Part shown: positions 1 through 7,938 of the stretch, in pieces
Layout of the letters: every line of letters begins with the position of its first letter
Numbering within the stretch: position 1 is the stretch's first letter
Assembly: GCF_023487995.1 (NCBI RefSeq)
Contig: NZ_JAMFKN010000003.1
Location: forward strand, 372,001 to 436,000
From: Thermohalobaculum sediminis
GTDB lineage: Bacteria > Pseudomonadota > Alphaproteobacteria > Rhodobacterales > Rhodobacteraceae
Length of the DNA: 64,000 nt
Direction: 5' to 3'
Translations under genes and position numbers: made by a program
Notes under the pieces: model-generated
Seen by the model: only the letters and a program-made list of their open reading frames with translations
Database searches by the model: none
Told to the model about the DNA's origin: nothing

Positions 1-570
1 GACGATCTTGGTGATGACGCGCATCAGGTGCGCATTGTCCTTGAACTGGACGGCAACGCGCTCGAGCTTGCCGCTGCGCTCTACATAGCACTGCTCGTAG
101 GTGTTGATCAGGATGTCGGTGATCGTCGGGTCCGCGAGCAGCGGCTCGAGCGGGCCGAGGCCCATCACCTCGTCCATCAGCTCGCGCGTGAGCTGCTCGA
201 ACTCCGGCCGGCTGAGGACCAGGTCGCTGTCGACGAGCGCCTCGCGTACGATCTCGCCGACCTCGTAGCGCAACTCGCTCTCGCTGACCTTGTCGAGCGC
301 CGAGAGGTTGAGGGTGTCTAGCAGCTTGCGATGCAGCTCGTCCTTGAAGTTCAGCAGACGACGGCGGCGCTTCTGGTCCGCGTCGTTCGTCGGCAGCTTG
401 GCGCGCGCCGCGTCGACGCCGATCTGGCGCAGACGCTCTGACGTCTCGGTCGGACGCGGCACCGAGCCGTTCGTCTCGGCGCGGGGTGGGGTTTCCCGAA
501 CGGCGTCGGCGCTCAAACCGCCGCCCGCGACGGTGGTGTCCTTCTGATCGGTCCTCGAACGACGAAACAT
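1..570 (-). CDS. cpaF: Tad/Flp pilus assembly ATPase CpaF (TadA), N-terminal part; cut by the window edge
   Basis: I translated the open frame from ATG at 570; it runs off the left edge, so only the first 190 residues are present. After a charged, probably disordered N-terminus of about 65 residues comes a region typical of CpaF/TadA secretion ATPases: a helical stretch with FKDELHRKLL, then MGLGPLEPLL, a TDILIN motif near residue 155 and RVAVQFKDNAHLMRVI. The Walker A and B motifs lie beyond the edge. CpaF is the cytoplasmic hexameric ATPase that powers Flp pilus assembly. A GGGAG ribosome site sits 9 bases before the ATG. The gene follows cpaE at a 29-base gap and closes the visible part of the tad operon. 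Confidence 0.9.
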   Translation of the reverse strand, partial: MFRRSRTDQKDTTVAGGGLSADAVRETPPRAETNGSVPRPTETSERLRQIGVDAARAKLPTNDADQKRRRRLLNFKDELHRKLLDTLNLSALDKVSESELRYEVGEIVREALVDSDLVLSRPEFEQLTRELMDEVMGLGPLEPLLADPTITDILINTYEQCYVERSGKLERVAVQFKDNAHLMRVITKIV

Positions 571-599
571 TCACACGCTCCCGTGCTGTGCGGCCGCAC

Positions 600-1838
600 T
601 CATGTCGCTTCGGCCGTTGCCTCGGTGTTTACAAGGGTGATCGCGCGCTGTGCGACCTTGGCGATCTCACGGCGCAGCGGGTTGTTCCTCGCGACCTCCG
701 CGAGGGGTGCCCCCTGATCGCAGCAGCTTACCACCTGCTTGCCGCCATCGGGAAGAAGATGCGCGAACTCGATCCCGAGGCTTTCGGCCACCCGCTTTAC
801 GCGGGTCTTGCCGGAAAGATCGGTGAGCCCCGGCGCCCGGTTCAGAACGAATTGCAGCTTGCCAAGTGGCAGGTCCTCGGCCTTGAGCGAGCGCACGAAG
901 CGAAACATATTCTGCGCCGAGCGCATGTCCGTCTCCATCAGCGCATAGAAGACGTCGGCAGCCGTATAGACCGACTCGGACCATCCCATCAGGGCCTGGG
1001 GCATGTCGATCACGACATAGTCGAAGGCATCCCGGGCCAGGGTGAGGATGTTCTGCACGTCCGACGGCGACACGATGTCGAGCGGCAGCGCATCGCGCGG
1101 CGCCGTGAGGACATGCAGGCGGTCGCGATAGGACGAGAGCGCCTGCAGAAGGGCCGTCTGGTCGAGGCTCCCGGCCTCTGACACCAGCTCGTAGACCGCT
1201 TCGCGGCGCGGCACGTCGAGGAAGGTGGCGATCGAGCCGTACTGGAAATTGAAGTCGAAGAGCGCGACCCGGCGCCCCTCCGAGCGCACGATGCTCGCAA
1301 TCTCCCAGGCGAGGTTCACGGCGAAGGTGCTCGCGCCGACGCCGCCCGCCACGCCGTAGACGCCGATGATCTTGCCGCTGCGATGCGATTTCGTCTTCGC
1401 CGGGCCCAGAATCCCCCCGCCCTGCGTCCGCGCGACACGCAGGCGGTTGATCGCCTCCTGCAACGCGCCGGGAGGGTCGGGATAGGGCGCGAACTCGACG
1501 GCGCCCGCGCGCATCACGTTGTGCATCGTCCGCGGCGAGACGTCGCCGATGACCAGGAGGACCAGAAGCTCCGCGTTGTTCGCCTTGCGAATCAGTTCCG
1601 CGCAGGCCTCCACCTCGGTTGTCTCGTCGGAACCGAGCGTCAGGATGACGAAGGTCTGCTCCTTCTTGATCTCCTCGAAGACCTCGTCGGCCTCGGCATT
1701 CGTGACTTCGACCCAACGTTCGGCGCCGATCTCTCCGTCAAGATCCTCGGCGAGAGCATCCATTGCGGCAAAATTGTCCGAGAACACCATCGCCTCGGGC
1801 GTCATCTCCGACTCTTTGCGCATGAAGGAAAGCGCCAT
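600..1838 (-). CDS. cpaE: CpaE/TadZ-type pilus assembly ATPase
   Basis: 412 residues. The N-terminal ~130 residues form a degenerate receiver-like domain (VILTLGSDETTE, LLVLLVIGDVS). From about residue 155 a MinD/ParA-type ATPase follows, with a deviant Walker A reading YGVAGGVGASTFAVN and a conserved FDFNFQYGSIATFLD. TadZ/CpaE proteins mark the cell site where the Tad pilus is built, and many carry an atypical Walker A like this one. I chose ATG 1838 over the adjacent GTG 1841 because AGGGTGAAGAG lies just upstream. It lies between the OmpA-like gene and cpaF on the same strand. Confidence 0.92.
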   Translation of the reverse strand: MALSFMRKESEMTPEAMVFSDNFAAMDALAEDLDGEIGAERWVEVTNAEADEVFEEIKKEQTFVILTLGSDETTEVEACAELIRKANNAELLVLLVIGDVSPRTMHNVMRAGAVEFAPYPDPPGALQEAINRLRVARTQGGGILGPAKTKSHRSGKIIGVYGVAGGVGASTFAVNLAWEIASIVRSEGRRVALFDFNFQYGSIATFLDVPRREAVYELVSEAGSLDQTALLQALSSYRDRLHVLTAPRDALPLDIVSPSDVQNILTLARDAFDYVVIDMPQALMGWSESVYTAADVFYALMETDMRSAQNMFRFVRSLKAEDLPLGKLQFVLNRAPGLTDLSGKTRVKRVAESLGIEFAHLLPDGGKQVVSCCDQGAPLAEVARNNPLRREIAKVAQRAITLVNTEATAEAT

Positions 1839-2177
1839 CACTCTTCACCCTGCTTTTACGCGACGGAACCCGGGCTCCGCGGGACTGCGCTTGCCCGCAT
1901 TCGCTGCCCCGGTCCTGCCCCGTCCTGCTGCCGCCTCACCCACTTGACCGACCGCTGCCCGGCTGGATGGCCCGTACGATACCTCCGACAGCCAAGCTTC
2001 CGCTGCCCTGGTACGCCGTACATGGGTCCTCGGGAATGCCGTCTCCTCGGAACTGTTGCCCGAAATCCGGACCACATGGGGCCCACGTCCCCGCACGCTG
2101 AACATCATGCTCACCACTCCGGACGCCCCGCCCGTCCGCACGCGCAAACAACAGATCTCATTGCTCAACGATACTTA

Positions 2178-2207
2178 AACATAAAGGCGTTGTCGTGGCG
2201 ACAACGC
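2178..2207 (-). terminator. Hairpin with T-rich tail, second of two after the OmpA-like gene
   Basis: A perfect 9-bp stem GCGTTGTCG/CGACAACGC (2187-2195 and 2199-2207) with a 3-base loop. On the minus strand it is followed by CTTTATGTTT, as in a weak intrinsic terminator. It would cut or attenuate transcription from cpaC-ompA into cpaE-cpaF. Confidence 0.5.
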
Positions 2208-2230
2208 GGTCTGCGGCATCGAAACAAGGC

Positions 2231-2262
2231 GATGTGCGCGCGCGTCGTGGCGCGCGCACATC
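2231..2262 (-). terminator. Perfect 12-bp hairpin directly after the OmpA-like gene
   Basis: Stem GATGTGCGCGCG paired with CGCGCGCACATC around an 8-base loop, starting 11 bases past the stop codon at 2274. The downstream tail on the minus strand (GCCTTGTTTCG) is only partly T-rich, so it may be an mRNA 3'-stabilising structure rather than a full terminator. Confidence 0.45.
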
Positions 2263-2273
2263 AGGCCCGACGA

Positions 2274-2912
2274 TCAGTTGCTTTCGACGTCGGTGCTTTC
2301 GGTCTCCGTCGTGACGTTTCCGCCGGCTTGGTAGCGGTCGTAGACGCGCTGTGCGTATTCTCCGTCGAGTCCCGTGCCGACGAAGCTGAAGTCAAAGCCC
2401 ACGACCTCGGTGACCGAGCGGCGGTTGCGGCGCTCGCGCTCCGCGGTCTCGATAACGGGCTCCCGCTCGCCGCGCGACTCGACAACATCGATCCGCTTGC
2501 GGGCGACGCCCTTCGAGACGAGGTAGTTCGCCGCCGCCTGGGCGCGCCGCTTTCCAAGCCGGTTGTTGTAGCCCTCGCCGCCAACGAGATCGGTGTGACC
2601 GATCACGGCGATGCGGACCGACCGGTTCGCCTTCAGCCAGGCGACCTGCTGGTCGAGGGCGCTGCGCGCGGTCTGATCGAGGCCGGACTGATCGAACTCG
2701 AAGGTCACCGTGTCGGGTGCCGCGGCCTTGAAGGCCGCGTTGAGCGCCCGAAGCCGCTCGACCGGGTCGCCATAGGCGATCTGGACGCGCTCGTTATGCG
2801 CGGCCGCGAGGCCATAGACACCCTGGTTGGGCGAGTCGCCGGCGATCTGGTTGGCACAGCCGGCCACGCCGAACGCGGCGACGACGAGAAGGGATGTCGA
2901 GATTCTCTGCAT
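2274..2912 (-). CDS. OmpA-family lipoprotein of the Tad locus
   Basis: 212 residues. A lipoprotein signal (LLVVAAFGVAGC) places the acylated Cys near residue 20, implying an outer- or inner-membrane anchor. The C-terminal OmpA/MotB peptidoglycan-binding domain (about residues 85-185) shows VTFEFDQSGL, IAVIGHTDLVG, NNRLGKRRAQAAANYLVSKGV and ERRNRRSVTEVV. OmpA-like proteins next to the secretin are common in alphaproteobacterial tad operons and probably fix the pilus portal to peptidoglycan. ATG 2912 is preferred, with GAGTGAGG 5 bases upstream; a GTG at 2921 overlaps the cpaC stop. Confidence 0.9.
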   Translation of the reverse strand: MQRISTSLLVVAAFGVAGCANQIAGDSPNQGVYGLAAAHNERVQIAYGDPVERLRALNAAFKAAAPDTVTFEFDQSGLDQTARSALDQQVAWLKANRSVRIAVIGHTDLVGGEGYNNRLGKRRAQAAANYLVSKGVARKRIDVVESRGEREPVIETAERERRNRRSVTEVVGFDFSFVGTGLDGEYAQRVYDRYQAGGNVTTETESTDVESN

Positions 2913-2917
2913 CGTCC

Positions 2918-4375
2918 TCACTCCACCACGTAGCCGAATGCGCCATCGAGACCCTGCGAGACACCCCCGCCGGCAAACTCGTTCGAGGGCCGCCCCATCA
3001 GGAACAGGTCGAACTCGTTCGGCAGGGCAACGCGGTCCATCGGCATCTGCAGCTGCTCGATGCTGTCCACCGGGACCACGAGGTTCGCCGTGACGATGAT
3101 CACGAGCTCGCTCTCGCCCCGCTGGAAGTCGGTCGAGCGGAACATAGTGCCCAGGACCGGCACGTCACCGAGCCAGGGGATCTGGTTGATGTTGTCGGCG
3201 AAGTCCTCTTGGAAAAGGCCCGCGATCGCGAAGCTCTGTCCGTCACGCAACTCGACCATCGTCGTTGCCCGCCGGACGGTGAACCCGGGGACAGTGACGG
3301 GCTCGCCCCCGATATTGCCAACGAACGCGGAGTTCGTCGGATCGACGGCCGACACCTCGGCCGACACCGAGATGTTGATCAGGTCGTCATCGAGCACAGT
3401 CGGGATGAAGTTGAGCCCCACGCCGACCGGCTTGAACTCGACGCTCGAGTCGCCGTCGTCGTCGATGACCGGAATCGCGACCTCGCCGCCGGCAAGGAAG
3501 CTTGCCTGCGCGCCCGAGAGCGCGACGAGGTTGGGCTCGGCCAGCAGCCGCGCGAAGCCCTTGTCCTCGAGCGCCGTGATCGTGATGTCGAGCAGGAAGC
3601 TGTCGGCAATCGCGAAGATCGCGCCGAAGGTTCCGAAGCCCGTTGCCGCCAGCGCAGCAGGCCCGACGACGCCGGTGCCGAGGCCCTCCTGCGGCGAAAC
3701 GACGGCATTGCCCCGCGGATTGACGAGTGCACCCGTCCGTCCGGTCGAGCCGCGCGCCCCGACATTGATGCCAAGCTCCTTCGAAGCCGCGCGGCTCATC
3801 TCGGCGATCCGCACCTTCAGCGAGACCTGCTGGGTGCCGCCCACCGACATCATGTTGGTGACCTCGGCGCCCGTGTAGGCCCGCGCCAGGCTCATTGCCC
3901 GGTCGATCTTGGCCTTGCCCGAGACCACGCCAGAAAGCACGATCCCGCTCGCCGCCGAGCGCACCTCGATCGGCTCGCGCGGCATGACGGCGCGCAGCCG
4001 CTCCTTCAGCTCGGCCAGATCCGGCATGACGCTGATCGTGACATTCGCGATCAGCGCGCCGTTCTCGCCCAGAAGCGTGAGCGTCGTGACGCCACGCGAG
4101 CGTCCGAGCACGTAGATCGCCCGGTCGGAAAGCGGCGAGACGTCCGCGATCTCGGGCTGTGCGACCGAGACCTCGACGAATGGCTGAGACGTCTCGACGA
4201 CCACGGCGCGATTGACCAGCACCGAGACATTGTCCGATGCCAGCCCCCGCGCGATGCGCAGCACCGACGGCCCCTCGGCCGAGGCGACCCCCGGCAAGCC
4301 CATTGCAAAGACGCAAAGGCAGACCGCGAGGCCCGCCGGAAGATATCTGTTAAGTCGACCCCACATAGCGTTCAT
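2918..4375 (-). CDS. cpaC: Tad pilus outer-membrane secretin CpaC (RcpA)
   Basis: 485 residues from ATG 4375. A Sec signal peptide (LPAGLAVCLCVFAMGLPGVASA) comes first, then an N-terminal BON/pilus-assembly region with VEVSVAQPEIADVSPLSDR and YVLGRSRGVTTLTLLG. The C-terminal secretin domain (about residues 220-450) contains GFARLLAEPNLVALSG, VEFKPVGVGLNFIPTV, IPWLGDVPVLGTMFRS and ELVIIVTANLV. It forms the outer-membrane channel for the Flp pilus. An in-frame ATG at 4402 is possible but has no Shine-Dalgarno and lies almost at the predicted transcription start. It ends just before the OmpA-like gene. Confidence 0.93.
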   Translation of the reverse strand: MNAMWGRLNRYLPAGLAVCLCVFAMGLPGVASAEGPSVLRIARGLASDNVSVLVNRAVVVETSQPFVEVSVAQPEIADVSPLSDRAIYVLGRSRGVTTLTLLGENGALIANVTISVMPDLAELKERLRAVMPREPIEVRSAASGIVLSGVVSGKAKIDRAMSLARAYTGAEVTNMMSVGGTQQVSLKVRIAEMSRAASKELGINVGARGSTGRTGALVNPRGNAVVSPQEGLGTGVVGPAALAATGFGTFGAIFAIADSFLLDITITALEDKGFARLLAEPNLVALSGAQASFLAGGEVAIPVIDDDGDSSVEFKPVGVGLNFIPTVLDDDLINISVSAEVSAVDPTNSAFVGNIGGEPVTVPGFTVRRATTMVELRDGQSFAIAGLFQEDFADNINQIPWLGDVPVLGTMFRSTDFQRGESELVIIVTANLVVPVDSIEQLQMPMDRVALPNEFDLFLMGRPSNEFAGGGVSQGLDGAFGYVVE

Positions 4376-4416
4376 CGCCCCCAACGTGCGCTGTGACACC
4401 ATATTCGTGTGCGAAG

Positions 4417-4445
4417 ATTAAACACGCGAATGGCGCCTTGCTCAA
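4417..4445 (-). promoter_or_regulatory. Possible sigma-70 promoter for cpaC
   Basis: On the minus strand TTGAGC (4445-4440), a 17-base spacer, then TTTAAT (4422-4417), in the 127-base gap between cpaB and cpaC. It would start transcripts near 4410, upstream of the chosen cpaC start. Read by eye only. Confidence 0.45.
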
Positions 4446-4502
4446 CCATTTATGTCGTGAAGCTACAGTCACCCGAAAAGATCGTGGCAGAAGTGCAAGC
4501 AA

Positions 4503-5318
4503 TCACTCGATACGCGTTGTCTCGACCGCGATACCCTTGCGCACGCGGATGTCGGTCCCCGTATCCACCGGCGCCGGCGCCTGTTCCCGGCCGATCAGGT
4601 CGTCGAGGCTGACGGGCTGCGACGATCCGGGCTCCTCGGCCACCCCCTCCTCGTTGAAGCCGCGGAGGGTCAGGGAAAGGCGCCCGACCTGCTGCGCGAG
4701 CGCAAGGATCTGCGCCTGGCGCGAGTCAACCTCGACGGTCGCAGTGCGCCCCAGGCGTGGCGACGCGCTTTCCTTGCTCGACCGCTGGTCGACCGCGATC
4801 ACGAGGATGTCCTGGAGGATCACGCGCGACGCAAGCTGCTCGCCGCGGCTTTCGGTCAGGATGATGTCGACCCGATCGCCGGGCGCAAGGAAGCCCGCGA
4901 CGCCGGACACCGCGTCGATGGGCAGTGAGTAGGCGCGCTTGCCCTCGCCGAGGCGCATCGCCATCCCCATCTCCTGGCCGAAACCTGTGACCTTGGCCTG
5001 CAGAACGGGTTCGCCCGGCTCCATGGCGCGCAGGACATAGCGCTTCTCGCGCCCCGCGGCGTCGACCAGCGACTCGACCTTGTCGAACGTGCCCGCGGGA
5101 ACGGACGCCTTCGGCCAGTCGACCACCTTCAGTGCGCCGGCCTCGAGTTCGGCCCCATAGGCGAGCGCCGACTTCGCGACCACGACCTTTACCATCGCCG
5201 GCCCTTGGGGCGCACGGTTGCGGGCCTCGATCTGGGCGAAGTACTGCTTGGAATAGAAGAGGGCCCCGCCCGCGAGAGCGACGCCGAGCACGAGGACGAG
5301 GATTCCTATCAGGCGCAT
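4503..5318 (-). CDS. cpaB: Flp pilus assembly protein CpaB (RcpC)
   Basis: 271 residues. One N-terminal membrane segment (LIGILVLVLGVALAGGALFY) is followed by a SAF domain (about residues 45-110: VVVAKSALAYGAELEAGALK, YVLRAMEPGEPVL) and the RcpC/CpaB C-terminal domain (YSLPIDAVSGVAGFLAPGDRVDIILT, ASRVILQDILVIAVDQ). CpaB is a periplasmic/inner-membrane component working with the CpaC secretin. ATG 5318 is preferred to GTG 5333 because the hydrophobic segment then starts at residue 3. Confidence 0.92.
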   Translation of the reverse strand: MRLIGILVLVLGVALAGGALFYSKQYFAQIEARNRAPQGPAMVKVVVAKSALAYGAELEAGALKVVDWPKASVPAGTFDKVESLVDAAGREKRYVLRAMEPGEPVLQAKVTGFGQEMGMAMRLGEGKRAYSLPIDAVSGVAGFLAPGDRVDIILTESRGEQLASRVILQDILVIAVDQRSSKESASPRLGRTATVEVDSRQAQILALAQQVGRLSLTLRGFNEEGVAEEPGSSQPVSLDDLIGREQAPAPVDTGTDIRVRKGIAVETTRIE

Positions 5319-5576
5319 CGGCTCAGCTCTCACTCCTCATGCCACTGCCCTCGAGACATGCCCTCGCCGAAGCATCCGGTCCCAGAGCGTCCACCGTCTC
5401 AGCCTGCCCCGGGGCGCGGCTCCGCGCAAGCATGGCCGGAATCTTTCGGCGGAAGAACCGGCTGGCCGTGACACTTACGCCGCGGAACCCTTGGACGGCG
5501 CCACCGGCAACCGGTGTCTCGCGCCTTCGATGCGGTATGTCGCACCGGATCAGAACGAATGCCGTGGTCTGAAGCA

Positions 5577-5598
5577 GGCGCCCGATCCCCGGGGCGCC
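5577..5598 (-). terminator. Hairpin after the second Flp pilin
   Basis: A 7-bp perfect stem GGCGCCC/GGGCGCC with an 8-base loop, 12 bases past the pilin stop. There is no clear T run, so it may limit readthrough into cpaB or protect the pilin message. The rest of the 291-base gap to cpaB shows no gene. Confidence 0.35.
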
Positions 5599-5609
5599 CC
5601 GCAGGGATC

Positions 5610-5813
5610 TCACTCGCTCTGAGCGATCGCCTGGGACAGAAGGTTGTCCGTCGCAGTCGTAATCGACGAACCGATGGCCACCGCCACCCCTTCGACAGGA
5701 TCCGAAAGCACGGCGATGACGCCAAGTGCGAGTATGATCACCCCCGCCGCGAGGGCCACCCATTCGATCGTGATGGCGCCACTCTCGTCCTGGAGAAATT
5801 CGCTGAAACGCAT
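5610..5813 (-). CDS. Flp-type (type IVb) pilin, second copy
   Basis: 67 residues. It has a short basic/acidic leader (MRFSEFLQDESG), a prepilin cleavage site G/AITIEW and a single hydrophobic helix (VALAAGVIILALGVIAVL), then a short polar tail. Cleavage by a TadV-type peptidase is expected after Gly12, with Glu5 of the mature protein conserved. The usual E-Y pair is E-W here and in the neighbouring paralogue, which is identical through the helix. A GGAGAG ribosome site precedes the ATG. It forms the pilus fibre or a variant subunit. Confidence 0.93.
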   Translation of the reverse strand: MRFSEFLQDESGAITIEWVALAAGVIILALGVIAVLSDPVEGVAVAIGSSITTATDNLLSQAIAQSE

Positions 5814-5869
5814 GGCACTCTCCGCTCTCAGAGAACCCGACGCGAGAGAGTTGTCGGCTCTCCCGAAAT

Positions 5870-5895
5870 GCGTTCCCCACCTCGGCGGGGAACGC
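5870..5895 (-). promoter_or_regulatory. Intercistronic hairpin between the two Flp pilin genes
   Basis: A perfect 9-bp stem GCGTTCCCC/GGGGAACGC with an 8-base loop, about 50 bases past the first pilin's stop. On the minus strand it is followed by ATTTCGGG. Such structures often stabilise or partly terminate abundant pilin mRNA, so that the first pilin is made in excess over downstream genes; that role is inferred. Confidence 0.45.
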
Positions 5896-5946
5896 GGTAT
5901 CCAATCCGTCCGCGCCCGCGGCGCGACCGCGGCGCCTCGCCCGTTA

Positions 5947-6159
5947 TCAGCCGCCGGTCGACTGGCTGAGCGCCTGGCTCAGAAGGTTGTCGGTCGAGGT
6001 CTCGATCGTCGAGGCGATGTTCCCTGCCACGGTCACCAGGGCATCGTCGAGCACCGCGATGACGCCAAGCGCCAGGATGATCACGCCAGCAGCAAGCGCA
6101 ACCCACTCGATGGTGATCGCGCCGTCTTCGTCCTTCAGGAACTTCACGAACTTCGTCAT
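5947..6159 (-). CDS. Flp-type (type IVb) major pilin, first copy
   Basis: 70 residues with the same architecture as the next pilin: MTKFVKFLKDEDG leader, G/AITIEW cleavage site, helix VALAAGVIILALGVIAVL, and a Ser/Thr/Gln-rich tail. As the promoter-proximal gene of the tad operon it is the likely major subunit. GGAGAGAG lies 2-9 bases before the ATG. Length and composition are typical of Flp/Fap pilins. Confidence 0.94.
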   Translation of the reverse strand: MTKFVKFLKDEDGAITIEWVALAAGVIILALGVIAVLDDALVTVAGNIASTIETSTDNLLSQALSQSTGG

Positions 6160-6276
6160 GTCTCTCTCCTACGGTTTACAATCCGGCCGGCAGTCGGGCC
6201 CTCGCCACACCCACCAGCCACCGGACGCCCTCGCGATACTCGCACCATCACCCCACCGGCAGCGCCCTTGGAAATA

Positions 6277-6305
6277 CGAATACCACCACGGCCGGAGACT
6301 CTCAA
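6277..6305 (-). promoter_or_regulatory. Likely sigma-70 promoter of the Flp/tad operon
   Basis: On the minus strand TTGAGA (6305-6300), 17-base spacer, TATTCG (6282-6277). The implied leader before the first pilin is about 110 bases. The gap is shared with the divergent lytic transglycosylase gene. Confidence 0.5.
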
Positions 6306-6325
6306 AGAACTTTTAAAGAAATCCT

Positions 6326-6354
6326 TTGAAGATCTTGGTTCCCTTGCTTATCTT
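6326..6354 (+). promoter_or_regulatory. Possible promoter of the lytic transglycosylase
   Basis: TTGAAG (6326-6331), 17-base spacer, TATCTT (6349-6354). The predicted start would leave only about 14 bases before the ATG, just enough to include the AAGGGG ribosome site, so the match could be fortuitous. Confidence 0.35.
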
Positions 6355-6374
6355 GATTGCAAGGGGATGAAATA

Positions 6375-7253
6375 ATGGCAACGGCGCCACAATTCACGGC
6401 TGGGGGATGCCAATTGCGGCGGAAATGTGGCAAAGCAGTTCTCTCGATGATTCTCGCAATTGGCGGGATCATCCTGCCGCACGGAATCAGTTGGGATGGT
6501 TCTGCCGCTGCCGGCACGCTGCCGAACAGTGTCCGCGTGGGCGACCGATCGAAGATGGCCATCATCGGACTGCCGAAACCGGGCGAGCGCCGCATCGTGC
6601 TGCGCCCCCCGCCCGCCGCCGCGCCGCGCGAGCGCGGGGAGCCGTCGCGCGCCACCCGTCCTTCCGATCTCGCCTGGTTCTGGGGGCGGCACAGCACAGC
6701 CGCGGCGGCGGCGGGGCCGGAGCGTTGGTCGGACGCGCTCGGTAGCCTGCGCGAGCGGCGCGACGGCGGCGGCGGGATCGTCTCGTCGCGCGTGCTGCGC
6801 GATGTGGTGACCCGCCATGGCGCGGCGATCTCGGCGGCGGCCGAGCGGTCGGGCATCTCGGGCGCGCTGATCGCCGCGGTGATCGCCGTCGAATCCGCGG
6901 GCCGCGACCGCGCGGTCAGCCACAAGGGCGCCCAGGGCCTGATGCAGCTGATCCCCGCAACCGCGCGCCGCTTCGGCGTCACCGACAGTTTCGACCCCGC
7001 CCAGAACATCGGTGGCGGGGCGGCCTATCTGCGCTGGCTGCTGGACCGCTTCGGCGACGACATCCTGCTCGCGCTGGCGGGCTACAACGCGGGTGAGGGC
7101 GCCGTCGACAAGCACGGCGGCGTGCCGCCCTACAGCGAGACGCGCGATTACGTGGTGAAGGTGCTCGATGCCCTCGCCGCGGCCGAGGGGATGTGCCCGC
7201 TCGAGCTATCGGGCCCGCGCCAACCCTGCGCCTTCGTGCTGGCACAGCAGTAG
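6375..7253 (+). CDS. Lytic transglycosylase (SLT domain), possibly pilus-associated
   Basis: 292 residues. There is an N-terminal hydrophobic segment (residues ~22-36, AVLSMILAIGGIILP), then about 110 residues of low-complexity linker. A C-terminal SLT domain follows, with catalytic Glu in AVIAVESAG, then GAQGLMQLIPATA, NIGGGAAYLRWLLDRFG and ALAGYNAGEGAV. It cleaves peptidoglycan in the periplasm. ATG 6375 has AAGGGG 8 bases upstream; a TTG at 6357 has none. Its place divergent from the pilin operon suggests it may open the wall for the Tad machine, but general murein turnover is equally possible. Confidence 0.9.
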   Translation: MATAPQFTAGGCQLRRKCGKAVLSMILAIGGIILPHGISWDGSAAAGTLPNSVRVGDRSKMAIIGLPKPGERRIVLRPPPAAAPRERGEPSRATRPSDLAWFWGRHSTAAAAAGPERWSDALGSLRERRDGGGGIVSSRVLRDVVTRHGAAISAAAERSGISGALIAAVIAVESAGRDRAVSHKGAQGLMQLIPATARRFGVTDSFDPAQNIGGGAAYLRWLLDRFGDDILLALAGYNAGEGAVDKHGGVPPYSETRDYVVKVLDALAAAEGMCPLELSGPRQPCAFVLAQQ

Positions 7254-7261
7254 GACACGAA

Positions 7262-7283
7262 CGGGCGCCCCTTGGGGCGCCCG
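7262..7283. terminator. Bidirectional hairpin between convergent genes
   Basis: A perfect 10-bp stem CGGGCGCCCC/GGGGCGCCCG with a 2-base centre, between the transglycosylase stop and the convergent CoA-transferase stop. No T run on either side. Confidence 0.5.
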
Positions 7284-7307
7284 CCTGCATCCGGCCTCGC
7301 GGCGGTG

Positions 7308-7937
7308 TCAGCCGACGAGCGTGGCCTCGGTCAGCTTGCGCACCTCGTCCATCGTCACGCCCTCGGCCAGCTCGACCGTCTTAAGCCCGCCATCGACCAC
7401 GTCGAAGACGCCCAGGTTGGTGATGATCCGGTCGACCACGCCCTTGCCCGTCAGCGGCAGGGTGCATTCCTTGAGGAGCTTGGACTCGCCCTTCTTGTTC
7501 GCGTGATCCATGACGACGATCACGCGCTTGACGCCCGCGACGAGGTCCATCGCGCCGCCCATGCCCTTCACGAGCTTGCCGGGGATCATCCAGTTGGCGA
7601 GGTCGCCCTTCTCGGACACCTCCATCGCGCCCAGGATCGCCATGGCGATCTTGCCGCCCCGAATCATGCCGAAGCTCTGCGCGCTGTCGAAATAGGCGGT
7701 GCGGGCAAGCTCGGTCACCGTCTGCTTGCCGGCGTTGATGAGGTCGGCGTCGACCTCGTTCTCGGTCGGGAACGGGCCGATGCCCAGCATCCCGTTCTCC
7801 GACTGCAGCGTCACGTCCACCCCCTCGGGGATGTAGTTGGCCACCAGCGTCGGGATGCCGATGCCGAGATTGACATACATCCCGTCCTCGAGCTCGCGCG
7901 CCGCGCGGGCGGCCATCTGGTTGCGATCCCAGGGCAT
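7308..7937 (-). CDS. scoB: 3-oxoacid CoA-transferase subunit B
   Basis: 209 residues, the normal length for a beta subunit. The catalytic Glu lies in the [10 protein letters not shown] motif (about residues 46-55); also typical are [15 protein letters not shown] and [18 protein letters not shown]. With subunit A it moves CoA between succinyl-CoA and an acetoacetate-type 3-oxoacid, in ketone-body or degradation metabolism. The exact substrate cannot be read from sequence. It starts 1 base after the subunit A stop, so the two are translated together. Confidence 0.9.
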   Translation of the reverse strand: MPWDRNQMAARAARELEDGMYVNLGIGIPTLVANYIPEGVDVTLQSENGMLGIGPFPTENEVDADLINAGKQTVTELARTAYFDSAQSFGMIRGGKIAMAILGAMEVSEKGDLANWMIPGKLVKGMGGAMDLVAGVKRVIVVMDHANKKGESKLLKECTLPLTGKGVVDRIITNLGVFDVVDGGLKTVELAEGVTMDEVRKLTEATLVG

Positions 7938-7938
7938 G

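Larger units (their letters stand above)
1839..2273 (-). other. 435-base gap inside the tad operon; no convincing gene
   Basis: Between the OmpA-like gene and cpaE. A 107-codon frame on the minus strand (1845-2168) has no recognisable family and looks like chance. What is visible is two consecutive perfect hairpins at its upstream end (listed separately) and a short AT-richer stretch around 2145-2185 that could hold a secondary promoter for cpaE-cpaF. I could not define good -35/-10 boxes. Confidence 0.5.

Noticed and set aside
1845-2168. 107-codon minus-strand frame between the OmpA-like gene and cpaE
   Set aside because: No ribosome site, no recognisable family and composition like non-coding GC-rich DNA; treated as an intergenic gap.
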